Below are positions 1-6,549 of a stretch of 6,789 nucleotides of DNA, in pieces. Below the pieces are notes generated by a model. It was not told where the DNA came from and searched no databases. It saw only the letters and a program-made list of their open reading frames with translations. The stretch lies in assembly GCA_964622315.1 (NCBI GenBank), contig CAZUOY010000075.1:1-6789 (forward strand), read 5' to 3'. Within the stretch, counting starts at the first letter, position 1. The number at the start of each line of letters is the position of its first letter. Position numbers and translations under genes: made by a program. Source of the stretch: JAYFNU01 sp964622315. GTDB taxonomy: Bacteria > Bacillota > Clostridia > Oscillospirales > Ruminococcaceae.

Positions 1-168
1 TCTTTTCGTAATCTATTTTTTGTTAGATTTGTCCGATTCGATAAAATTTCTCGCGGCGTTTGTGCATATTACATATTTTTTGATTTTTATCTTTTCGTAT
101 GATGTGAGCTACAAAAAATATGATAAAATATTAAATATATTCTTGTTGCTATTATACTCTTAATTTTC
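1..168 (+). promoter_or_regulatory. AT-rich leader upstream of the GH43 gene; no confident promoter
   Basis: This stretch holds no credible coding frame. Several -10-like hexamers are present (TATGAT at 98-103 and 119-124, TAAAAT at 124-129, TATACT at 153-158), but none has a good -35 at 16-18 bp. TATACT at 153-158 with the weak ATTAAA at 130-135 (17 bp spacer) is the best pairing and would give a very short leader. The 10-mer TCTTTTCGTA occurs at 1-10 and again at 90-99. A short inverted repeat AATCTA/TAGATT lies at 10-15 and 24-29. I see no CcpA-type cre site. The promoter is assumed to be here because the gene is the first one visible on this strand, but its exact position is a guess. Confidence 0.3.
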
Positions 169-170
169 TT

Positions 171-176
171 GGAGGG
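171..176 (+). promoter_or_regulatory. Ribosome binding site fixing the GH43 start at 181
   Basis: GGAGGG lies five bases (counting from GGAGG) before the ATG at 181. It overlaps the codons that would follow an in-frame TTG at 169, so that TTG has no ribosome site of its own. Family alignment from memory agrees: GH43 beta-xylosidases of this type begin almost directly with the NP..xGFYPDPS segment, which follows the ATG at 181 within five residues. Confidence 0.9.
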
Positions 177-180
177 CAAG

Positions 181-1716
181 ATGTTTACAGCAACCAATCC
201 CATACTCAAGGGCTTTTACCCAGACCCGTCAATATGTCGTGTCGGCGACTGCTACTATCTCGTTAACTCAACCTTCACTTACTTCCCAGGCATACCCGTT
301 TTCAAAAGCCGCGACCTGTGTCACTTTGAACAGATTGGAAACGCATTGACCTCGGCGGAGCAGCTGCCATTAAAGAACTGTCCGTCCGATATGGGTATAT
401 TTGCGCCTACTGTAAGATATTACAATAATACATATTATATTATTTGCACAAACGTGTCGGGCGGCGGCAACTTTATCGTTACCGCGAGCGACCCCGCAGG
501 ACCATGGTCTAAGCCATATTTTCTCGGCTCTGACGCGGCGGGCATAGACCCCAGCCTTTACTTTGAGGCTGACGGGCGCTGTTACTACGTCGGCTCTCGC
601 GAAAGCAAAAACGCCCGATACTACGGCGACTACGAAATATGGCTTCGCGAGCTTGACCTTAAAAATATGAAGCTTGTCAAAGACGAAAAGATACTTTGGA
701 AGGGCGCAATGAAGGACGCCACTTGGCCCGAAAGCCCGCACATTTATAAGAAAGACGGATATTACTATTTATTCATTGCGGAGTCGGGCACAGCGATACA
801 CCACAGCATATCGGTAGCGCGAAGCGAGAGCATCTTCGGCGAATACAAAAGCTGCCCGCACAACCCCGTCTTCACCCACCGTCACCTCGGGCCCGATTAC
901 CCCGTTGTCAACGCGGGACACTGTGACCTCATTTTGGCTCCTGACGGGCGCTGGTACATAGTTTTGCTGGCGAGTCGCCGCTATAACAACCACTCTTATT
1001 TTGGACGTGAAACCTTTCTTGCAAAGGTTTCGTGGCACGACGGCTGGCCGTTTGTCAATGAGGGTTTAGGGAAGCTTGAGGAGTCGTTCACCCTGCCGTA
1101 TGAGGAACACCCTACCGCGCCGCCTGTTACAAGGCTTACCCCCGAAACGGGAGCGCTTCCGCCAAACTTTATTATGCTTCGCAACCCGACGGACTTTTTC
1201 GGCTTTACTTCCGACGCGCTGAGACTCAGGCTTCTCAGCGAAAAGATAACGGAAAGAAAATCCCCAGCTTATATCGGGCTTCGGCTAAGCTCGCTTCACT
1301 GCGAGATAAACGCCGAGCTCACGCTGCGCTCCTTTCTCTCAAACTCAGAAGCGGGACTCGCTCTATTGCAGGACGACGAAAACAACCTTAGACTTACTGT
1401 AACGCGAGAAGATGACAACTTCTATGTTCAGCTTGTTAAATGCGAAAAGAGAAAAGAAAAGGTTGTCGCACGTCTGCGAATTTCCTCTCTTAATTGCTCG
1501 CTGAAAATAAAAATTGACGGTGAAACCGCGCGGTTCTCCTGCATATGCGAGGGGAAAAAGCTTGTTCTCGCCGATAATTTGAATTTCGTTTTTCTTTCCA
1601 CCGAAAGCGCGGGCGGATTTACGGGCGTCACTGCGGGCATATATGCGACGGCTAACGGAAATAAAAATACCGGCTTCGCTGATTTCCGACTTTTTGAACT
1701 AAAAAATGCAGATTAA
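181..1716 (+). CDS. xynB: GH43 family beta-xylosidase / alpha-L-arabinofuranosidase, intracellular
   Basis: A 511-residue glycoside hydrolase expected to release xylose (and often arabinose) from the non-reducing ends of xylo-oligosaccharides by the inverting mechanism. Residues about 5-310 form the five-bladed beta-propeller. The three catalytic acids are visible: general base D15 in GFYPDPSI, pKa-modulating D123 in GIDPSLYFE, and general acid E184 in TWPESPHIYK. Their spacing closely matches the well-studied Selenomonas ruminantium enzyme (D14, D127, E186). H248 in NAGHCDL fits the conserved active-site histidine of the family. Residues about 330-511 look like the C-terminal beta-sandwich (concanavalin-like) domain of GH43 xylosidases, ending in the typical GIYATANG...ADFRLFEL pattern. 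Length is normal (about 500-550). There is no signal peptide or membrane segment, so it acts in the cytoplasm on imported oligosaccharides. No transporter or other sugar gene is adjacent. Exact specificity (xylosidase versus bifunctional) cannot be read from sequence. Confidence 0.93.
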   Translation: MFTATNPILKGFYPDPSICRVGDCYYLVNSTFTYFPGIPVFKSRDLCHFEQIGNALTSAEQLPLKNCPSDMGIFAPTVRYYNNTYYIICTNVSGGGNFIVTASDPAGPWSKPYFLGSDAAGIDPSLYFEADGRCYYVGSRESKNARYYGDYEIWLRELDLKNMKLVKDEKILWKGAMKDATWPESPHIYKKDGYYYLFIAESGTAIHHSISVARSESIFGEYKSCPHNPVFTHRHLGPDYPVVNAGHCDLILAPDGRWYIVLLASRRYNNHSYFGRETFLAKVSWHDGWPFVNEGLGKLEESFTLPYEEHPTAPPVTRLTPETGALPPNFIMLRNPTDFFGFTSDALRLRLLSEKITERKSPAYIGLRLSSLHCEINAELTLRSFLSNSEAGLALLQDDENNLRLTVTREDDNFYVQLVKCEKRKEKVVARLRISSLNCSLKIKIDGETARFSCICEGKKLVLADNLNFVFLSTESAGGFTGVTAGIYATANGNKNTGFADFRLFELKNAD

Positions 1717-1744
1717 TATATTTTATATAGTCTGCCGTAAAGGC

Positions 1745-1773
1745 TTTCCAAAATTGTCATAAAATAGTATAAT
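1745..1773 (+). promoter_or_regulatory. Sigma-A-type promoter of the hybrid kinase gene
   Basis: TTTCCA at 1745-1750 (4 of 6 to TTGACA), a 17-base spacer, then a perfect TATAAT at 1768-1773. This predicts a start of transcription near 1780 and a leader of about 43 bases. The kinase gene therefore probably has its own promoter, though no terminator is seen after the GH43 gene and readthrough is possible. Confidence 0.65.
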
Positions 1774-1806
1774 GACAGTATAGGCGCTACTACTCTATAC
1801 TATTTT
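1755..1806. repeat. Cluster of inverted and direct repeats over the kinase promoter; candidate operator
   Basis: Three overlapping dyads are readable. AAAATAGTATA (1761-1771) is perfectly complementary to TATACTATTTT (1796-1806), 11 bp arms with a 24-base gap. AGTATAG (1777-1783) is complementary to CTATACT (1795-1801), 7 bp arms with an 11-base gap. TGTCAT (1755-1760) is complementary to ATGACA (1772-1777), 6 bp arms with an 11-base gap. AGTATA occurs as a direct repeat at 1766 and 1777, 11 bp apart, about one helical turn. The left arm overlaps the -10 box, so a protein bound here would affect transcription. The two AGTATA-type boxes also compete for the same right arm. The binding protein is unknown; AT-rich composition makes some chance matching possible, but less so for the 11-bp pair. 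Confidence 0.5.
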
Positions 1807-1822
1807 TCGCGGAAGGACTCAT

Positions 1823-4612
1823 ATGAAAGACTTTTTTGACGGAAATATCGGAGCCAAGTATCTGCTGGACGCTTTCCCCGGCGGCATAGGAATTTACGAG
1901 TATTACGCCGGTAAGGTGTCAACTGTCTATATAAACGACGGCTATTTCCGTATGATAAACGCCGAAAGAGCGAACCGCGCAAGGTTTACCGGCGACCGCT
2001 CGCTTGACGCTATACATCCGCTTGACAGGCCTTTGCTTAACTCGGCGCTTTTAAAGATAGCAGAGGGTCAGAATACCGTTGATATAATATGCCGTCTTCT
2101 GGGCGGAAACGAAAAGTATTTATGGGTTCGCTTTGTCGCGACGGTTTTCCGCCGCGAGGGCGAACGCATTGTTTTATATTGTAGTTATTCTAATGTGAAC
2201 GAGCTTTTGACCCTCGAAGACGAGCTTCGCAGAAGCCACTCGCTTCTTAACGTGGCTATGGAGGCGGCAAACGTCGATGCATGGGAGCTTGACCTGAAAA
2301 ACGATGTTCTTCTTATGCGCTCGTCGGCAAACGCCTATTCCGAAAGCGTGCGCACGGTAAGCGATATTCCTCATTCGCTGATTACAAACAACTTCGTTCA
2401 CCCTGACGACGAGAAGCTGATATCCTCAATCGTTGACCGCTTAAAGGCTGGCGAAAAGACGGTATCTGGAGTAATCCGCGGAAAAAAGCTGGGACACAGT
2501 GACTGGTCGTGGCTTCGCGTAACCTTCACAAACCAGTATGACGAGGCAGGTGAACCGCTTTGTGCAATAGGCTCCACCGCCGACATTACCGAGGCGATAA
2601 ACGCGCAAACCCGCTACCAAGAGGAGATAGACTACCGCAACTCTGTCGGCGCTAACCTTATCGGCTCAAGCCGCCTTAACCTTTCCACTATGAAGCTTGA
2701 GGAGCAGCGCACCGCTGATGACACATCACCGAACAAAAATCAGTTGCTCGTCACAAACGAAAACTTCCGCAAGCTTTGTGAGCATCACATACCGGACAAA
2801 AAGGAGTTTGAAAAATTCTATAGCGAATTTAAGCCTACCCAGCTAATACACGATTTCCAAGTAGGCATAACCGAAAAGCAGATGGAGTATCGCTCTCGGC
2901 TTAAGAACGGTAAGCTTAAGTGGGTCAACGCTCATGTGAAAATGCTCAAAGACCCTATAAGCGGCAACGTTATTGCATACGCAAGCCACTGGGATATTGA
3001 TAAAGAGCATATATTCCAAGCAGTAATTGATTCAATCGTAAAGATGGACTACGACTTGATTTCGGTCATAGACCTTGAAAATGACCTTATGACCTCTTAC
3101 GCCAACACTAAGAACGATTCTACGGCGCAAAACCTTACCAATGTTCCTTATGAAAAGTCCATAAATGAGTATTTAAATAAATTTAAAAAGGACAGTGAGC
3201 AATACAGCACCATAGAAGAAATCACCTGCAAAACGGTAGCGAAAAAGCTGAAAAACACCGAGGTTTACTCCGTTCAGTTTAAGCTTCCCGTTATGGGCGA
3301 AGAAAAGCCGCGCTATAAGCTTATGCGTTTTTGTTGGCTTGACCGCGACGCGCAGACGGTAATTTCAACCCGCACAGACGTGACCGAGCTTTATGAGAAG
3401 GAGCAGGAGAAGAAACAGGCACTTCAGAACGCGCTTAACGCCGCGCAGCAAGCGAGCATAGCGAAAAGCGATTTTCTCGCCCGTATGAGCCACGACATAA
3501 GAACTCCAATGAACGCAATCTTGGGACTTACCCATCTCGCGCTCGACGAGGTGAATGACGAGAAGTCACTCGAATACTTTAAACAGATACACGATTCCGC
3601 CGACTATCTGCTTAGCCTTATTAACGATATTCTTGACATGTCACGAATCGAGCAGGAAAAGGTCACGCTTAATAATGTGCCTGTAGACGCGGAAAAGTTT
3701 GTTAACACGGTAATCACCATCATTCGCGAGCAGGCAAACGACAAACGCCAAAACTTCACAACCGACCTTGGAACCTTGAAGTACCCCTACCAGCGCTTCG
3801 ATAAAATTCGCGTTCAGCAGGTGCTGGTCAACATACTTAATAACGCTGTAAAATATACTCCAGAGGGCGGCACAATCGAGTACAAATACCGCCAGATAAT
3901 AGACGAAAGCGGCAAGGCATGGTGTCACCACGAAATTAAGGACAACGGCGTAGGCATTTCTCCTGAGTTCGCGAAAACAATGTTTGAGCCCTTCACACAG
4001 GAGAACAACAGCCAATCACAGAAAAGCGGCGGCACAGGGCTTGGACTTGCAATCTGCAAAAACCTTGTTGAGCTAATGGGCGGAACAATCACTGTTGACA
4101 GCACGCTTGGAAAGGGCAGCACGTTTATCATTGATATTCCCACCCACCCAATAACCAAGGAGGAGTTCTTAGCCACCTTTGACAACTTCGGCGAGCAATC
4201 GAATAACTGCCTAATGGGTAAGCATGTGTTGTTATGCGAGGACCACCCGCTAAACGCCGCTATAGCGATTAAAATGCTGAATAAGAAGGGCGTAACGGCT
4301 GTACACGCTGAGAACGGTAAGGTGGGGCTCGAAATCTTCGCCGCCTCTAAACCCGATGAATACGACGCAGTGCTTATGGATATCAGAATGCCTGTAATGG
4401 ACGGTCTTGAGGCCACAAGGCAGATACGTGCTTGCGCTCACCCTCGTGCCAAAACCGTTCCTATTATAGCTATGACGGCCAACGCCTTCGATGAGGAGAC
4501 GAAAAAGAGCTGTGACGCGGGAATGAACGCGCACCTGACCAAGCCCTTTGAGCCGGATAAATTCTTCTCTACCCTTGCATATTGGACCGAAAAGGAAAGC
4601 CGAAATGAATAG
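1823..4612 (+). CDS. Cytoplasmic PAS-domain hybrid sensor histidine kinase with C-terminal receiver
   Basis: A 929-residue hybrid kinase. Residues about 14-125, 140-257, 265-395 and 398-522 read as four PAS or PAS-like sensor modules. The first three end in recognisable PAS-type strands (KYLWVRFVA, WSWLRVTFTN, LKWVNAHVKM); the fourth is more divergent. A charged, probably coiled linker (about 522-546) leads to HisKA with phosphoacceptor H557 in MSHDIRTPMNAILG. The HATPase has N box NILNNAVKYT (N670, N674), G1 DNGVGI (D707), F box FEPFTQ (721-726) and G2 GGTGLGLAI (736-744). The receiver (about 800-915) has acidic E806/D807, phosphoacceptor D853 in LMDIRMPVMDG, T885 and K907. All key residues are intact, so it should be active. 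No transmembrane segment is seen: it must sense a cytoplasmic signal. There is no HPt domain and no neighbouring response regulator. GGAAGG at 1811-1816 supports the ATG at 1823. The gene ends in tandem stops (TAG TAA). Confidence 0.95.
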   Translation: MKDFFDGNIGAKYLLDAFPGGIGIYEYYAGKVSTVYINDGYFRMINAERANRARFTGDRSLDAIHPLDRPLLNSALLKIAEGQNTVDIICRLLGGNEKYLWVRFVATVFRREGERIVLYCSYSNVNELLTLEDELRRSHSLLNVAMEAANVDAWELDLKNDVLLMRSSANAYSESVRTVSDIPHSLITNNFVHPDDEKLISSIVDRLKAGEKTVSGVIRGKKLGHSDWSWLRVTFTNQYDEAGEPLCAIGSTADITEAINAQTRYQEEIDYRNSVGANLIGSSRLNLSTMKLEEQRTADDTSPNKNQLLVTNENFRKLCEHHIPDKKEFEKFYSEFKPTQLIHDFQVGITEKQMEYRSRLKNGKLKWVNAHVKMLKDPISGNVIAYASHWDIDKEHIFQAVIDSIVKMDYDLISVIDLENDLMTSYANTKNDSTAQNLTNVPYEKSINEYLNKFKKDSEQYSTIEEITCKTVAKKLKNTEVYSVQFKLPVMGEEKPRYKLMRFCWLDRDAQTVISTRTDVTELYEKEQEKKQALQNALNAAQQASIAKSDFLARMSHDIRTPMNAILGLTHLALDEVNDEKSLEYFKQIHDSADYLLSLINDILDMSRIEQEKVTLNNVPVDAEKFVNTVITIIREQANDKRQNFTTDLGTLKYPYQRFDKIRVQQVLVNILNNAVKYTPEGGTIEYKYRQIIDESGKAWCHHEIKDNGVGISPEFAKTMFEPFTQENNSQSQKSGGTGLGLAICKNLVELMGGTITVDSTLGKGSTFIIDIPTHPITKEEFLATFDNFGEQSNNCLMGKHVLLCEDHPLNAAIAIKMLNKKGVTAVHAENGKVGLEIFAASKPDEYDAVLMDIRMPVMDGLEATRQIRACAHPRAKTVPIIAMTANAFDEETKKSCDAGMNAHLTKPFEPDKFFSTLAYWTEKESRNE

Positions 4613-4613
4613 T

Positions 4614-4646
4614 AAAAGCCCGAAGCCTAATGGCTTCGGGCTTTTT
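4614..4646. terminator. Bidirectional rho-independent terminator between convergent genes
   Basis: A perfect 14-bp inverted repeat (AAAAGCCCGAAGCC at 4614-4627, GGCTTCGGGCTTTT at 4632-4645) with a four-base loop TAAT and a run of five T at 4642-4646. The A run at 4614-4617 becomes the U tract on the other strand. It starts two bases after the kinase stop codon and lies 11 bases past the stop of the minus-strand DUF4097 gene, so it can serve both transcripts. Confidence 0.95.
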
Positions 4647-4656
4647 AGTGAATTAC

Positions 4657-5499
4657 TTAGTCGCTCCAATCCTCAAGACGAATGCTTCCGCTGGTGGAAT
4701 GAGCGGATACTTTGAGTGTTCCCGCGCCAACCTTGTTTTTAGCGTAATTGCTAAAGCGCGAACCGGAATACTCATCTCTTATGCTTCCGCTGGTGCTGGA
4801 CCCTTCAAAGGAGTAATCATCAGCGCCGTCAAGCATTATCTTTATCGAGCCACTTACGGTGTTAGCGTCAAGACTTTTGCTCTTATCGTCAGCCGCAGCC
4901 CTAATTGAACCGCTTGTGCTGTTCAGATTCGCGGCTTCAAACGCGCCGCTTACCCTAATGCTGCCGCTCACAGTGGTTACGTTGATTGCCTCACCGCCGT
5001 CGCTCACCCTTACCGAGCCGCTCGCTGAGCTTATATTCGCGTCTTTGCACGCCGCTTCAAGCCTAATTGAGCCGCTCGCCGTATTTACTGAGTAAGAATA
5101 TGCGCTGCTTTGAGGAACAAGCACCACCACCGACGCGTTGTACACGCTGAAAAGCTCGGTGTTCATCTTCTGATTAACGCGAACCTCTGAGCCGTCCTTA
5201 GTCAGCGAGATATAGTCCTTTCCGTCCTTATCGGTGCAGTAAAACTCAACCTTTACCTTATCTCCGCTATACTTCTCAACCCTTACCGAGTAAGAGGCAG
5301 TATTAACGTTAATTGATTCTACTCCGCTATATTCCTCGCTTAGAATTAGATTCTGCTCGCTTATTGTGTTGACGTTCCAAGAGAACGGAATCTTGGATTT
5401 GTTGCCCATAATAATATGTACTCCTAATGTTACTATAACCGCAAGCAGCAGAAGCAACGCTATTAGCTTGCCGATTAAAAAGCTTTTATTACTGTTCAT
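4657..5499 (-). CDS. Membrane-anchored DUF4097-type repeat protein (beta-solenoid-like), last gene of PadR operon
   Basis: A 280-residue protein of the DUF4097 'putative adhesin' type. Residues about 8-31 form one hydrophobic segment with no lipobox; lysines in front (K5, K11) predict an N-in signal anchor with the rest outside the membrane. The outer part carries seven copies of an (A/V/T)SGS(I/V)(R/K) motif; their first S residues fall at 142, 160, 178, 196, 216, 237 and 270. An earlier degenerate TASYSVRVE lies at 67-75. The near-regular 18-21 residue period is what stacked rungs of a beta-solenoid would give. The start overlaps the end of the upstream HAAS gene by 11 bases. The nearest ribosome-site-like run, GGGGGA (5512-5517), lies 12 bases from the ATG, so translation is probably coupled. 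Proteins of this family commonly sit with PadR/HAAS genes or envelope-stress regulators, but the molecular job is unknown; 'adhesin' is not proven. Confidence 0.85.
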   Translation of the reverse strand: MNSNKSFLIGKLIALLLLLAVIVTLGVHIIMGNKSKIPFSWNVNTISEQNLILSEEYSGVESINVNTASYSVRVEKYSGDKVKVEFYCTDKDGKDYISLTKDGSEVRVNQKMNTELFSVYNASVVVLVPQSSAYSYSVNTASGSIRLEAACKDANISSASGSVRVSDGGEAINVTTVSGSIRVSGAFEAANLNSTSGSIRAAADDKSKSLDANTVSGSIKIMLDGADDYSFEGSSTSGSIRDEYSGSRFSNYAKNKVGAGTLKVSAHSTSGSIRLEDWSD

Positions 5500-6148
5500 T
5501 ATTACTCGCTATCCCCCATATAGTTTTGATTATGCCGGACACTACCGCCGCAACAGGCCAGATTAGCCAGGTGATATCCCAGCGCATGGTAAGAAAGCTT
5601 ACAAGCAGATACGCTATAGTTACAAGCGACCAGAATATCGACATAATATTTTTAAGATTTCTTCCCGAGCGGGTAGCGTAAAGCTCCTGCTCCTTTTGCT
5701 CATCAAGGTCGCGGTACTCAAGCGGGGTGGACATATGCGTGTAAATAATAAGTCCCGTTGCTATAGCGATAAGCGAAAGCATAATTATTACGCCGATTAT
5801 TGCCGCGTTGTCGGAATTAAAAAGCGAGCTGCCAATAACAAAGACCACGCTAAGAATATAAAGTCCAATCGCTATTCCGATGTTGCGCGCTCTGCGAATA
5901 CGGTTCTTCTCTGCGCCTTGCTTAAACTCCTCATCGGGCAGCACCGAGCGCATCATAGCGTCTACGTCGCCCATATTCGCTATTGTAAGGCTGTAAGCCT
6001 CCGTCTCACTCTTTCCGTCACGAACATAATCGTTAAAGCGCTCGTTCATGTCGGACATTATTTCTTCCTTAAGCTCCGCCGCCTTGGTTGTTCTCGGAAC
6101 GCCCGCAAACAGTGCGTTCACATAGTTCTTAATCTTCTCGCTTGCCAT
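5489..6148 (-). CDS. HAAS/DUF1700-type membrane protein linked to PadR regulator
   Basis: A 219-residue membrane protein. Residues 1-75 form a soluble helical domain (KIKNYVNALFAGVP, AAELKEEIMSDMNERFNDYV, EAYSLTIANMGDVDAMM). This matches the HAAS / DUF1700 / permease-prefix pattern of an LxxLP-like start, a charged helix and a conserved GD turn. A basic stretch (KNRIRRARN, 81-89) leads to four predicted membrane helices at about 90-109, 115-136, 167-187 and 192-212. Such proteins almost always follow a short PadR gene and are thought to modulate it at the membrane; that is family knowledge, not visible here. The start ATG shares one base with the PadR stop (TAATG), and GGAGG at 6159-6163, inside the PadR coding end, is its ribosome site. 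No transporter ATPase or other enzyme domain is seen. Confidence 0.85.
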   Translation of the reverse strand: MASEKIKNYVNALFAGVPRTTKAAELKEEIMSDMNERFNDYVRDGKSETEAYSLTIANMGDVDAMMRSVLPDEEFKQGAEKNRIRRARNIGIAIGLYILSVVFVIGSSLFNSDNAAIIGVIIMLSLIAIATGLIIYTHMSTPLEYRDLDEQKEQELYATRSGRNLKNIMSIFWSLVTIAYLLVSFLTMRWDITWLIWPVAAVVSGIIKTIWGIASNNEQ

Positions 6149-6480
6149 TATTCTTTATCCTCCAATAATCTGTCTATCATTTTTTTTGCGGAATTCCATT
6201 CCGCCTTGTTCTCACGACAAAGCGCCTTGCCCGCGTCTGTAATGCTGTAGTAACGCCGCCTTGCGCCCGTCGCCTCGTCGCCCCAGTAGGAACTTATCAG
6301 CTCCGCCGTTTCGAGACGCCTGAAGGTTGTGTACAACGTCGCCTCTTTAAGCTCAAAGCTTCCGTCCGTCATAGTCTGTACGCTCTTGTTTATCTCGTAG
6401 CCGTAGCTGTCGCCGCTCTTGAGTCTGCACAGAATAATCGTGTCGGTAAATCCCCGCAGGAGGTCTGACATATTAAGCAT
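6148..6480 (-). CDS. PadR-family transcriptional repressor (short, LmrR-like class)
   Basis: A 110-residue winged-helix regulator, the usual length of the short PadR subfamily. Visible family segments are LLRGFTDTIILCRLKSGDSYGYEI (split here as LLRGFTDTIILCRL then KSGDSYGYEI, residues 7-30), the recognition region LKEATLYTTFRRLETAEL (44-61), and the wing GARRRYYSITDAGK (72-85). The C-terminal helix (about 87-108) is the expected dimerisation helix. The ATG at 6480 is chosen because GGGGGAG lies five bases before it; a second ATG three codons later (MSDLL) is the alternative. It is the first gene of a three-gene operon, and the inverted repeat over its own promoter predicts negative autoregulation. 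The inducing ligand or signal is unknown. Confidence 0.93.
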   Translation of the reverse strand: MLNMSDLLRGFTDTIILCRLKSGDSYGYEINKSVQTMTDGSFELKEATLYTTFRRLETAELISSYWGDEATGARRRYYSITDAGKALCRENKAEWNSAKKMIDRLLEDKE

Positions 6481-6509
6481 CTTTGCTCCCCCTTTCGGTT
6501 TGTGAGGCT

Positions 6510-6538
6510 ATTTTATCACAAGATACCTCGCCTGTCAA
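6510..6538 (-). promoter_or_regulatory. Sigma-A-type promoter of the padR-HAAS-DUF4097 operon
   Basis: On the minus strand TTGACA (6538-6533, consensus) is followed after exactly 17 bases by TAAAAT (6515-6510, 5 of 6). Transcription would start near 6503, giving a leader of about 23 bases that contains the GGGGGAG ribosome site. This is the strongest promoter by consensus in the window. Confidence 0.88.
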
Positions 6539-6549
6539 GGTATCTTGTG
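6517..6549. promoter_or_regulatory. Probable PadR operator: 12-bp perfect inverted repeat around the -35 box
   Basis: CACAAGATACCT (6517-6528) and AGGTATCTTGTG (6538-6549) are perfect reverse complements separated by nine bases. The dyad covers the whole spacer side next to the -10 box, and the -35 TTGACA lies in and next to the central gap. A dimeric repressor bound here would block RNA polymerase directly. Its position before a PadR gene, and the general habit of PadR proteins to bind long dyads over their own promoters, make PadR the likely ligand. This last point is inference. Confidence 0.82.

Noticed and set aside
169..180. In-frame TTG start for the GH43 gene, adding four residues
   Set aside because: The Shine-Dalgarno GGAGGG lies inside these codons and is well placed for the ATG at 181; the TTG has no ribosome site upstream.
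1520..1536. Possible CcpA cre-like sequence TGAAACCGCGCGGT within the GH43 gene
   Set aside because: The right half does not match the cre consensus and the site is deep in the coding region.
1717..1754. Terminator after the GH43 gene
   Set aside because: Only a weak A/T dyad is present, with no G-C stem and no following T run.
3925..4416. 163-codon minus-strand open frame inside the kinase gene
   Set aside because: It lies opposite the strongly conserved HATPase and receiver motifs, has no ribosome site or family resemblance, and overlaps other antisense frames.
4250..4669. 139-codon minus-strand open frame across the kinase end
   Set aside because: It would run through the strong terminator hairpin and overlaps the end of the DUF4097 gene; no family features.
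4630..4908. Plus-strand open frames over the DUF4097 repeats
   Set aside because: They arise from the repetitive SGSIR coding sequence read backwards and start inside the terminator.
5696..6250. 184-codon plus-strand open frame opposite the HAAS and PadR genes
   Set aside because: It is antisense to two genes with clear domains and overlapping starts; its translation is low-complexity and has no recognisable domain.
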